DNA from: Alisma plantago-aquatica
Lineage: Eukaryota; Streptophyta; Magnoliopsida; Alismatales; Alismataceae
DNA: 64,000 nt
Assembly (NCBI GenBank): GCA_963693085.1
Contig: OY856409.1
Location: forward strand, 1,534,441,072 to 1,534,505,071
Direction: 5' to 3'
Numbering within the stretch: position 1 is the stretch's first letter; every line of letters begins with the position of its first letter. Shown here one piece after another: positions 38,001 to 48,449 of the stretch. The notes under the pieces are model-generated. The model searched no databases and was not told where the DNA came from. It was given only the letters and a program-made list of their open reading frames with translations. The position numbers and the translations under genes are program-made.

Positions 38001-38769
38001 ATTTGGAAAGTTATTTCCCTCATTGATCTCATGCATGACTACATAGGTTAGTTGGCCAAAATTGACTTCGTACCTAAGACTATCTCTTTGAAAGGCCACC
38101 AACACTTATTTCAATAAAATAGTAGCACATTGTTTAAATGTCAAAAAAGGGCAGGCTAGTGTCCCTAGTTTAGTGGAATTACACTTCCACGCCTCTGTGT
38201 AGAGTTAAAGGACATAGAGTCCCTCAATATATAGAGAATTTTAGTTGGTGTGATTTCATTCTCCGTAGGAGAGAACATATGGCTTCCCCAAAAATTAGAC
38301 ATTGACATGTGCTAACTATTGAAAATTGAATGACTTGTTTCAAATTTTGGATATTGAACATTGTTGAATTTCAAAATACATTGATAACTTTTTGATACTT
38401 TCCTATATTGTTCATTACTTTGGATTTTGTCATATTTAATATTTGTAGATAGGTTCGTATTGTTTTTCTTTACAAATACTAATTTTTTACCAGCTTTGTT
38501 GACCTTAGTTTCCCTTATTGGGGCTCATATGTGGTTTTTGTTCCTTCTGGGAACTTATGGGTAGGTGACTAGAGGAGACATAGAAGAGACTGCACGAGAT
38601 AGACCTCTTTTAGAAGATGACAATTAAATTTAATAAAGTTCTAGTATTCAATGTATATTTATTATTAGAAAAACATCATGTACTCAAGAAAATTGTATGA
38701 ATGAAAGGATTGTTTATATTTTTGATGCAAATTTTGTAAAAATTTGATCATAAAGATCATGTCTTTACA
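35006..38769 (+). repeat. LTR C of three-LTR element (about 3.76 kb)
   Basis: The first bases are degraded (TAACAGACATACT where B has TGTAACATACT), so the start is uncertain by several bases. It ends TCTTTACA and is followed by the duplicated target rather than a PBS. Confidence 0.85.
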
Positions 38770-38774
38770 AGATC
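38770..38774 (+). other. target-site duplication AGATC (right) of three-LTR element
   Basis: AGATC directly after the end of LTR C, identical to 19871-19875. Confidence 0.85.
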
Positions 38775-39470
38775 TCATTTGGACCATATAAAGTTTTGAT
38801 ACATGTTTAGTAAGCCACTTGTATATGATTCTTTATCACAACCACGATATAATAAATGTAAGAATGTGATATAATCTCAATATGTAAGATAAGGAAATGG
38901 CATGATGGAAAACTTTGAGATGGTTTAATAGTTCTCTATGTATACATGGTTAACCATATGCATGAATGATGATGATAATGTAATATAGTTGGTTAGTCAA
39001 GTGATAAGATCACTAAAAAGATTTGTGACATGTTGTGGAATTAATAGGAGACCATATTAATGCCACATGTTTGACGTGGTGTTTATGGTAGTGCTTAATA
39101 AGTATGTTAAATATGATTTAACACTTAACATAATGAAATGATGATGACATCATGATATGTTATTGATGGATAAAGTGGGTTAATTACATCAACTATTTCC
39201 AAAAATGATAAAATTGTATTATAAAACTCTTATGATTGAGTAAATGAGGATATAAATCATATATCATGTAAGATGTCATAGCATGATCATGGAGTCTAAA
39301 TGTGTATATCGACCTGATATGACTTGATAGTGCACCCTAGATGCTTAATAAGCTTGTAGAAGTGGTTTAAATATAGTTTTAGAACTCAGTGTATAATATG
39401 TGGAACCTAGAGTAATGAAATATATGTCAAAGAAGATCTTTGGTTTTCTCCTAGAGGAAGGGAATGACTT
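38775..39470 (+). other. probable continuation of interrupted gypsy leader
   Basis: By target-site logic this was contiguous with 19870 before the three-LTR element inserted. It is non-coding and AT-rich. It leads into a series of TTCGAAATGGAAATTCTTT-like motifs that resemble the pre-LTR 3' end of Tekay/Del-type elements. Confidence 0.45.
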
Positions 39471-39863
39471 AAATTCGAAATGGAAATTCTTTAAAGATGT
39501 GAAGGTTGTTTTTTTTTTGGAAGTAGGTAAAACTGTATTGCCAAAAGGGTATAGCTAGGCTATACTATACAAAACATTACAAGGCATCTGTAAACAGACC
39601 CCATAATAAACACACCACTAGGTTATATACCAAGATCCCAGTAGGTTCTACTTTGTATATTCAGATTACACAACCAACCTTGGTTGGCTCTACACTTCCA
39701 CCTAAAGATGTGAAGGTTGTGATTGAATGGATTTTTGTCTTAATTTTGAGGACCAAATTTCTTTTAAGATGTGAAGGATGTGGTGGAGTGGAGTTTTGGA
39801 AGAATTTTGAGGAAAAATTTCTTTTAAGGTGTATAGTATGTGATGGAGTGAACTACTGGAGTC
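39471..39863. repeat. 60-61 bp minisatellite near a putative gypsy 3' end
   Basis: Three units start at 39471, 39742 and 39803, each with AATT..GAGGA..AAATTTCTTTTAAG followed by TGTGAAGG-like sequence. Removing the inserted LINE tail with one duplication (about 211 bp) brings the first interval to about 60, matching the 61 of the second. The motif resembles the FNFGDEI-type coding and purine tract ahead of chromovirus 3' LTRs. Confidence 0.6.
39492..39720 (-). mobile_element. 5'-truncated LINE tail (about 194 bp) with duplication
   Basis: On the minus strand a 184-bp non-coding segment ends in ten A residues (T at 39509-39518). It is flanked by TAAAGATGTGAAGGTTG at 39492-39508 and 39703-39719, a perfect 17-bp duplication. 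The segment just before the tail (CAGTTTTACCTACTTCC) resembles plant L1 3' ends. No pol III A or B box was seen, so a SINE is less likely. Confidence 0.75.
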
Positions 39864-41740
39864 ATTGTATACCTAGTGGGATAATCATATTCATGGATGT
39901 AAGATATAAATGGGTTAGGGATGATATATGCATATATTTGGTGGTGATGTCATGTTTCTTGGTTTTCTGTGCTTATGATGTTAATGAAATATAATAGGTA
40001 TTCATGGATTATAATGATCTTGTAATGATATATGACATGTATCATCATCATACCAAAGTGTGTTTTTAATTGAGGATGTTTGGACTTTGAATGATATTGA
40101 TAATATGCTTAGTCTTCGCAAATATATGTTCCTTTTTGGAGAAATCAATTGACATGTAACTGACTTTAAGCATCAAAATATTGTGAAACCTATGTTAAGA
40201 TGTGAGGAATATATGGTCAAAGTTTGGAGATATCTGGATGTTCCTAAGGAAAGATAAGAAGGTGTGAAGTTCTGAATGATTCATGTATTGATTTAAATGA
40301 TTTGAGGTCAGTTAAAATGGTGGTATATTATTTTCTGATGTAGCTGGCAGTCATGAACCCTTTGGGAAGGAAGAGCCACCATTTTAGATCAATTTTGGGC
40401 CACTTTTGGCCCTTGGATTCCATCTGACTATGGAAGAGGTCTTCTCCTTTCTTGTGATGTGCATGACGACCACCCTCCTGATGTGCTGCTCAGAGGTCGT
40501 GGGTGGAGACACGTTTCTAGGTGAGTATTTAGTCTCATCTCACTATGTACACTTGTCAGGACCTACATTTCATGGAATTTGGTGATGTGTAGAGGGAAGA
40601 AGAGCTTTTTCCTGTAAGCTCTCCACAGAAACAAACATGTGGTGGTGGAAGATGGAGAGTAGAGACAGAGCACATGTTGAGGGAATCGAAGTGTTTGACA
40701 ATGATGAGGAATACGGGAGGAGAAGTATTGTGGTGTTTCTAGTGGCTTCTGTGGATGTTTTCTTGCTAGACGAACCCCATTTCTAAGAAGAAGCTTGTGG
40801 ACCATACTAGATAGGCATGGAGCTTATAGAAGATGACTACAAAAGAGTGAAATCACCTCTTTACTTAAATTTTGAAAAAATCAAACCACCGTCCAAACAT
40901 ACTCAGAAGGTATGTTGAAATGGGTGCAAAATTCTCAAATATTTATATATATGGTGTACAAAAACCAACAAGTAATGGAGCAAAATATAATTTCATGACT
41001 ATATTCAATTTTATAAAAGGATACATCATCATTCTCCCATAAAGTTGTTACAACAACAAAAGGATCAAGATAGAGGGAAGTATAAACAACACCAGCTTTG
41101 TATCCAAGAAATAACTTCATGAGATTGGTTCATGCTTAAGGCCATGTACTACTTATCGTATTCCTAGGATGGTCCTCCACGCTCCTATTGCACAACTCTG
41201 ATCCGAAGCCTTGCTCAACTCCTTGATCAAACCCTGGGTGGTTGGGAAAGCACCCAACAAAAGATAGAATCAAGGTATTTTTCATAAAAAATGAGCAAGG
41301 ACAAAAGATAAAGAAAAATATGTGGAAATAAAGGCTAAGATTTCATCATAATATGAAGATTATCAAAAGTATGAGCCACAAGAAAATAGATGCTTGCCAT
41401 AACAAAAATAGTAAAAAGATTGCATGCATGATTAATATCTAGTACCTAAACTATGTAGGGTTGAGGCACCTACCTAACCTCAATCAATAGGTGAGGGAGA
41501 GTAACACATCTTGGTCACCTACAAATATTCTATATTGGGGACAGTAACACATTTCCCAGGGAAAATTTACACATGCCCTATCTATGGTGGTTGTATAAAA
41601 GTACCACTACTATAGCTAAATAGACAAACAAACCATCATGCTCAAGAAATAGTAAATTGGCAAGATAAATCATCATATGATTGCAATATGGCAGTGGGGT
41701 ACAAGACCCAACAAATAAACATTTAAACTAATTTTGAGGC
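39864..41740. other. unassigned DNA, possibly a decayed LTR
   Basis: No protein domain recognised. A G+C-richer stretch at 40360-40810 and alternating landmarks resemble the interior of the long LTRs elsewhere in the window, but no terminal repeats or partner copy were found. The next LINE is inserted at its right end. Confidence 0.35.
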
Positions 41741-41756
41741 AAATATAGCTAAGGAA
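41741..41756 (+). other. target-site duplication (left) of L1 LINE
   Basis: AAATATAGCTAAGGAA, perfectly repeated at 47839-47854 after the A-rich tail. Confidence 0.95.
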
Positions 41757-41776
41757 ATTCCCCAAAATTAAAGGAA

Positions 41777-43645
41777 ATGGACGCGGATGAGGGGAGCGTG
41801 GCGGCGGGGGGCGATCAAGGGGACGGGGGCCGAGAGACGCCGGCGGACGGCCAAGGGGGGAACGTCGACGTACGCATCAGTAAGGAAGTTACTACCGCAT
41901 CATACGACCGGAGGAACGATGATAAGAGAAGCCAAGACGGCGGGGAGGAAAGGGGTCAACCAGTAAACCCTAGGGTTTCTACAGACCCGGACGCGATGAA
42001 CTCGAAGGACATGGATGGTGATAAACTCAGTCTCCCACACATCGGGATTGAGTTCCGATTCAGCAGTGTGAAGGGCTCCTAAAGCAAAACCCTTACGAAA
42101 CCTAATAAGAGGATGAGACAAACCCTCGATCGTGGAGAAGATGCTAGTAGGGCGGAAGGGAGTAGCGCCCCGAACGTGCTATTCCCGCCGCTGCATGGGC
42201 AAAACCAAGTTGTTGGACTACAGGAGATACTGACCGACGGTAACGTTTGGTCATCAAACAACATGAGATCTGGGAGTAAGCCCACCGAGCAAGGTACTCC
42301 CGACCTGTTTCTGAATAAGATTTTCGAGGATCATCTGAATCCGGAGGCGGTGAGCTTAACGTTCATTGACGACAAGCCTGATATCATCGTCGACCCGATG
42401 GAGGAAGAGTTTTTGATAAGGTCGTGGTAATATGTTGTCGTAGCGAAAGCCATGGGAACCCAGATTGGATACATGACTTTGCGAGATCGTCGGCGAGCCA
42501 TGTGGAGTCTCGTTGGTAAGTATAACATCTATGAGCTCGACCTCAATCATTTCGTTATACAGCTATCATGTCGTCGAGACTATGAGATGGCCATGACGGG
42601 GGGACCTTGGAAGGTTTTCGGGTGCAACCTGCTAGTCTGGGACTGGAACCCAACCTTTATCCCGTCGAATGATCTTCCGAGAAAAATAGTTTTCTGGACA
42701 AAAATTCTCAATCTACCTCTCCATTTGTATGTCCAGACCATGTTTGAATGTATAGGAAAGGCGCTGGGTCGATTGGTAAAAGTAGACGAACATACCATTA
42801 AGCGGACGAGGAGCAAGTTTGCTATATTGGCTATAGAGATTGACACCACGAAGCAGCTGGCACCGTACATACAAATCAATGGCATTGATTATGAGGTTGA
42901 ATGTGAAGGACTGCCTTACGCCTACGCTAAGTGTGGGGAGGAGGGACACACATCACAAATCTGTGATTCGATAAGAACCCAGAAGATAGAAGAAAATGAG
43001 AAGGTGAAGCAAGCCAAGACGAACAGCGGCAGATCCGCAGAATCTGAGGACACACCGTGGCAGACTCCACGCAGCAGGCGTCGACGTCAGGGGAAAGAAC
43101 CGGTCGGCAAACCACCTAATAAATCAAGTGCTAGTTTTAATAGGTACGGGGACCTCCCAGAAGATCAGGGCGATGAAGGAATTGAGCTGAGAGGACACCT
43201 CCAGAATGTAGTTGGTTCAAATACTGACGGAGGTGTTAGAATAGATAAAGTGTGGAAAAATAAGACAAATATGAATATTATAGTAACAACAGCACAAAAG
43301 GTAGAGGCTCTTAAAGACATAACCAATGCCCCAGTGTCTCAAAGCAGAGCCCAGGCGAGCGACAAAAATAACAAGAACAAGGAAGATCATACCATGGCCA
43401 ACCCGAAAATTGATGAAGTGGTTGAGATCCTTTCAGTAGCTGAAGATGAAGTGTTAGATGATATTGCTGAACCGAAGAGTTTTGACAGAAGCGCTATACC
43501 TATGGCGCAGCGAATTCCCAAGGAGCATAAAGGTTCCCAAAAGGCCAAGATTGGAAAAATATTCAAAGGAAGTGGCTCCAAGATGAAGAGGTCGGGCCTA
43601 TCTAAATCGAATGTCGAATGGATACACATAAGTCCTCGGCAGTGA
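41777..43645 (+). pseudogene. LINE ORF1 (DUF4283 and CCHC knuckle), two stops
   Basis: One reading frame of about 623 codons runs from the ATG at 41777, interrupted only by stops at 42080 and 42428. The first third is acidic and Gly-rich. The 397-codon part from 42452 holds the DUF4283-type region (ELDLNHFVIQL, GGPWKVFG, VWDWNPTFIPS, FWTKILNLPLHLY, AILAIEID). A zinc knuckle follows (YAYAKCGEEGHTSQIC), in which the first Cys position is Tyr or Ala, so metal binding is probably lost. The tail is basic and Lys-rich. In plant L1 elements this protein binds the element RNA and acts as a chaperone in the RNP. Confidence 0.9.
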
Positions 43646-43761
43646 GGTGCTTAAGATAGTGAAGTAGTCGTGGACGCCTTGAAGACTGTTGCTAACAAGG
43701 AAAACGAAGAGTCGTCCCAGTAAGTGGTCATTTATCTTCTCTTTCTGTCTGGTTGGTATAT

Positions 43762-46700
43762 GATGAAGATCCTTTGCTGGAACATCAGAGGCATAGGTAA
43801 AGCTGATACGTGCAGAGTTCTTAAAGAGTACATATCTATCCACAGGCCCTTGGTTACTGTCATTCTTGAGCCTAGAATCAGCGCTGAAAAGGCATTCGAC
43901 ACTATTCAAAGACTGGGTTTCTCAAAATCTCATAGATCAGAAGCTCGCGGTTTCTCGGGGGCATTTGGGTATGCTGGAGTGCATCTTCTTGCACAGTTGA
44001 AATTATTAACAGCCATCGCCAGTTTGTGACTTGCAGGATTAACAAATCCTTCTACGCTACTTTCGTCTATGTGAATCCACATACCCAGATTCATAGTCTG
44101 ATCTGGAAGCATATTGCAGAGCTAGGTGATAGATATAAAGAACCTTGGTTGGTTGCAGGAGATTTTAACACTACGATTACCCCAGCTGAAAGGATTGGAT
44201 ATCTTACTTTTAATCACATGGAAGAACAAACCTTCACTGCTACTATGATGCAAGCAGGTTTAGCTGATATTGGCTTCTCTAGACAACGCTTTACGTTTTG
44301 CCATGGCCTAAAATAGAGTAGACTTTATCGGGGCTTAGCGAATAGTGCTTTCGTCATGAAGTTCCTCAATGTTTCTGTGCTACATTTACCCAGGATCGAA
44401 TCTGACCACTGCCCTCTATTGATCAACATGGCTAGACGTGCGACTTTCCATGGACGATTCATGACTAGAGCGTCTTGGTAGAAGGAACCGACTTTCAAAC
44501 CTTGTCTCGATAAAGTATGGCGCAAGGATTTGAATTTCCAGAATGCATTAGAGATAGCTAGCCCACATCTGAGAACTTGGGACGGAGAGCTGCGGAAATC
44601 TAAATGTGCGGACAAAGATAGACTTCTTCATAATATCGAATCTCTTTAGAAAAATCTGGCTTCCAAGTATGATGATACTATCGATAAGTTGTGTTTAACT
44701 ATGTAGGATGATCTGAATAATTTGCTGAAAAAGGAGGAAGAGGATTGGAAACAAAAAAGTCACATTGATTGGCTTAAGGACGAAGATACTAATTCGCGTT
44801 TCTATCATGCTTATGTCAACCAACGTGCAAGAATGAATAGGTGTGAAGCCATCAAACATCCTGACGGAGGTTGGGTAACGGACAGTTAGGATGTTTTTAA
44901 TTTGGTTAGATATTTTTATATAAAGCTTTTCACTACTCCAAGCAGCGTCAGCCATCCGGCTATGAGGCGGATCCCAGGTAGATTTGAAGCCATATCTGAA
45001 GCAAAAAGTCAGAATCTCGCGAGGCTAGTTCAAATGGAGGAAGTAGAGAACATCCTCTTCTCCATGAAATTGGTCGAATGTAAAGGAGTCTGTTACTAAA
45101 ACGATTCAAGAAGCTCTAAACTCTTCCGCCCTGGACGACAAGCTCTGTAATGCAACCATTGTGCTCATTCCGAAGGACAAGAAACCAGTCTTCCGCAGTC
45201 AATTCAGGCCAATTTCTCTTAACAACACTATTCTTAAACTCTGTTCTAAGGTGGTTGTGGAACGCCTGAAAGAGTGGATTCCTAAATGGGTCAGCCCGAT
45301 ACAGAGTGTGTTTGTACCTGGAAGGAAAATTTTTGATAACATCACTATTGTACAGGAGCTCATACATAATATGAAGAGGAGGAACTCAAGTAAAACAATG
45401 GCCATCAAAGTTGATCTCACCAAAGCTTATGATAAAATGGCATGGAGCTTTATCCAGGACACTATTGAGAAAACTGGCATTCCTACCAATTTACAAAGTT
45501 ATATCATGAATTCTATCAGGTTGGGTAGCTCACAAATTGCTTGGAACGGTGAGATGACACCTCAGTTTAAGCCTTCCAGAGGGTTACGACAGGGGGATCC
45601 CCTAAGTCTGTACATTTTTGTTCTGTGCATTGAGAGGTTGAGCCAACTGATTGGTCAGCTAGTAGTAAAAAAGAAATGGACTCCCATGCAACTAGGAAGA
45701 GGAGGTCCGAGAATTGCTCATTTATGTTTTGCGGATGATATCATCCTTTTCACCAAAGCGAATGAATCCCACATAAACACCATCATGAAATGCTTCAACT
45801 CATTTGAAAAAGCGTCTGGACAAGCTATCTCGGTTGAGAAAACTAGAGTCTTCTTTTTGAGGAGCGTTACGAGATAGGAAGTTGATATCATATGTCGAAG
45901 AAGTGGCCTTCAAAGAACTCAAGACCTGGGAAAGTACCTTGGCGTACCTATCATACACAACCGGGTAAGCAAGGATACCTATAATGAAGTCTTGGATAAG
46001 GTTACTAAAACAATCAATTCTTGGATGGCTAAGAGTTTATCTATGGCGGGACGGGTTAGCCTGGCTAAAATCACTTTAACTTCTATACCTACTTATGTAA
46101 TACAGACGGCAAAGCTGCCCCTACAATTATGCAATAGGATTGACAGGGAAATACGAAGATTCATATGGAATGGGGGGAGAAGCAAAAGGGGAGTTCCTCT
46201 CATATCTTGGAGTCATATTACTAGCAGGAAGATTCATGGAGGTCTTGGGATTAAATCTATGAGAGAGTGGAATCCAGCACTCCTTATGAAGAATAGCTGG
46301 GACATCTATAGCAGAAGGGGGACAATCCGGAGTGAAGCCATGACTAAGAAAATTATTAAAGACACACAAAGTCCTGCCCAGAACCTGTCTCATCTGGCTC
46401 TCAACGTCGTACTCACCAAACTGTTTATGGAAGCTAACACTTACCTGAGTCATGTGAGTGGCAGCATCATTAATGTTTGGTATGATAAGTGGCTACCCAA
46501 TGAAAGCATGTTAAGCAACCATGATTTGCATCCTATTCCTACTGAGTTGGACGACTTGGTAGTCAGCAGCTTGGTAAATATGGAGGGACAATGGGATCGT
46601 AGTTTCTTAGAGCATTAGTTTCCAACTGCAGTCACCAAGGCTATATACGACTTAAACACACCTACAGATCCAGAGGCTAAAGACGTGAGGGTGTGGATGC

Positions 46701-47650
46701 TCAATGAAGGAGGAAGTTACACTGCCAAAATGGCATATCATGCTATACGAGCAGAAACTGAAATCAAAAGGCAAGGTCATTGGTACCGTATTTGGCATGC
46801 ACAGGTGGCAGCGCGCATAAAGATGTTTATGTGGCTTGCAGCTAATGGAGCTCTTCTTACTAATCACAACCGGAAACATCGGAAGATGACGTCCATTGCT
46901 ACTTGTCCCAGATGCAACGTTGATGATGAGACCACCCTACATGCTCTCCGGGACTGCCCTAAGGTAAAAAGCGTGTGGCATTCTATCCTGAAACTAGATT
47001 ACACTCATCGATTCTGGACAGTAGATAACCTGGACCAGTGGATGAGTATGTACATCAAGGCACCCGATACACATAAACATCTATTCTTCATAGTTTGATG
47101 GAGAATGTGGAAGCAGCGAAACTTGTGGATTTTCGAAGGCAGAGAACATAATCCTCAACATATTATCAACCTCACTAATCATGAGATTATGATGAACAAC
47201 AGAGCTTGAACCATAGTCGGAAACAGTACGGAGCAGGTAAGAAGATGAAGGTCTGAGAACCCCAAGCCAGAAACCATTCGTTTCAATATGGACGCTGCTT
47301 GGAAAAAGGGGAAGGGAGATATTTCAGTTGTTATTACTGACTCTAATGGCAATTGGCTAAGTGGAGTGGGCCAGCTTGTTACGACAAGGAATCCTATGGA
47401 GGCAGAGCTCATGGCAATCGGGTTGGCTGCTAGTATTATTGAGGAAAGCGAAGCGTAGAATGTTGTGATTATTACTGATTGCCGTCAAGCATCCGTTATG
47501 ATTTGTGATGAGTACTGGAATTATCCTCGCTTTGCTAACATCATCCGAGGTATTCAGTTGATTAAGAAGGAGACTACAGAGATCATATACACTGAAATAT
47601 AGAACAACAGGTAGGCAGATGCTCTTGCTAAGTACCATTCTAAACAGAGC
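43762..47650 (+). pseudogene. LINE ORF2: endonuclease, RT, zinc region, RNase H
   Basis: Starts MMKILCWNIRGIG at 43762. The AP-endonuclease-like domain (WNIRG, LEPR, VAGDFNTT, IESDHCPLL) spans about 43.76-44.42 kb. A one-base change in a G run near 43955 shifts the frame, and the original frame resumes near 45.1 kb. RT motifs follow: RPISLNNTILKL, KVDLTKAYDKM, GLRQGDPLSLYIF and FADDIILF with both catalytic Asp present (about 45.16-45.88 kb). The C-terminal Cys/His region ends CPRCNVDDETTLHALRDCP (46.9 kb). From 47282 a RNase H domain shows NMDAAW, MEAELMA, TDCRQAS and ADALAK, so all acidic positions are visible. About ten in-frame stops inactivate it. RNase H in plant L1 elements is a known acquisition, related to archaeal-type enzymes. 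Confidence 0.92.
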
Positions 47651-47838
47651 ATTGGCTACACCCACTGTAAAAATCCCCCTAGATGTGTGTTGGACACTGG
47701 TCTAGCACCTCCATGTAATGGTAGTAGTACTACCATGTTTCAATTCTTGCAGTTGTCTAATAATTGTAATGCCAGTTTTAACTTCGCTTGCATGAGGTGG
47801 GCAAGATGAATAAGATGACCGCCTAACTTCACCTAAAA

Positions 47839-47854
47839 AAATATAGCTAAGGAA
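47839..47854 (+). other. target-site duplication (right) of L1 LINE
   Basis: AAATATAGCTAAGGAA, identical to 41741-41756, immediately after the A-rich 3' end of the LINE. Confidence 0.95.
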
Positions 47855-48130
47855 TTGTCAAAAGGAAAATTAAGGTTTTATAGAAGCCTCATTAAGGAAA
47901 CTAGGTTAGGGTTGCACTTATTCCCAACTTAGGTGTAAGGTAAGCACACACCTTTTCTTAAGAGATCCAATTACTTATTATTTACTACTTTAATCGATTC
48001 CCAAGGATTAGTTTCCTATTTTCCAATGTTTAAACATGAATTAGGTTTACTCATGTATAAAGGCAAGGAAACTCTAACTTTTGAACTTTTTGAACAAAAT
48101 CTCATTTTTGACTCTGAAACTATCACTGTT
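47855..48130. other. unassigned DNA between two LINEs
   Basis: AT-rich, no coding signal. Joined to 41740 before the first LINE inserted, so probably part of the same decayed sequence. Confidence 0.5.
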
Positions 48131-48449
48131 ATCTTAATTAGATTTTTTTAATCTAGAGTGCCTCTTCATTAGCTCAAGCAAATGGGTATATACAATTCCT
48201 ATAGGAAATAAAGACACAAGAACCAGAAAAAGCTATAAAAGGCCTATCTAAACAAAAAAAACAAAAGACCTATCTATACAAATTAAGTATGGAGATTTTT
48301 AGTATCTATCCGAGCTATGTTCCAGTCTCTTCAGGACTTCTTTTTGAGCTACCAAAAATTCATGTATTCCTTTCTATTCATAGTTTCTATAGATTCTGGC
48401 CTGCAACAGTCTTCTTTTCATTTTCCTGATTGAGAATCTCATTCAACCA

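Larger units (their letters stand above)
19876..38769 (+). mobile_element. non-coding LTR element in LTR-int-LTR-int-LTR arrangement
   Basis: Three related LTRs (19876-23223, 29821-33517, about 35006-38769) are separated by two interiors of about 1.48 kb once a nested element is removed. LTRs A and B start TGTAA and end TTACA, each followed by a TGGTATCAGAGCC primer-binding site. LTR C ends TTACA and is followed by the duplicated target AGATC instead. Because AGATC flanks only the outermost LTRs, the array is one integrated unit. It was probably formed by unequal recombination between LTRs, or by integration of a tandem cDNA. No gag, protease, RT or integrase motif occurs in either interior, so the family is non-autonomous. 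LTRs A and B look roughly 90% identical by eye over the first hundred bases, so the element is old. Confidence 0.9.
41757..47838 (+). mobile_element. near full-length plant L1 LINE with RNase H
   Basis: A 6.1-kb non-LTR retrotransposon bounded by a perfect 16-bp duplication and ending in a short A tract. It encodes ORF1, then ORF2 with endonuclease, reverse transcriptase, zinc-ribbon-like and RNase H regions in that order. The 5' leader before ORF1 is only about 20 bases, so slight 5' truncation is possible. Many stops and two compensating frame changes make it inactive, but domain order is complete. Confidence 0.95.

Noticed and set aside
39492..39720. SINE
   Set aside because: No A box or B box recognised and the pre-tail sequence resembles L1 3' ends; listed as a truncated LINE instead.
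42331..43115. Several 60-100 codon minus-strand frames over the LINE ORF1
   Set aside because: Antisense shadows of the recognised ORF1 frame.
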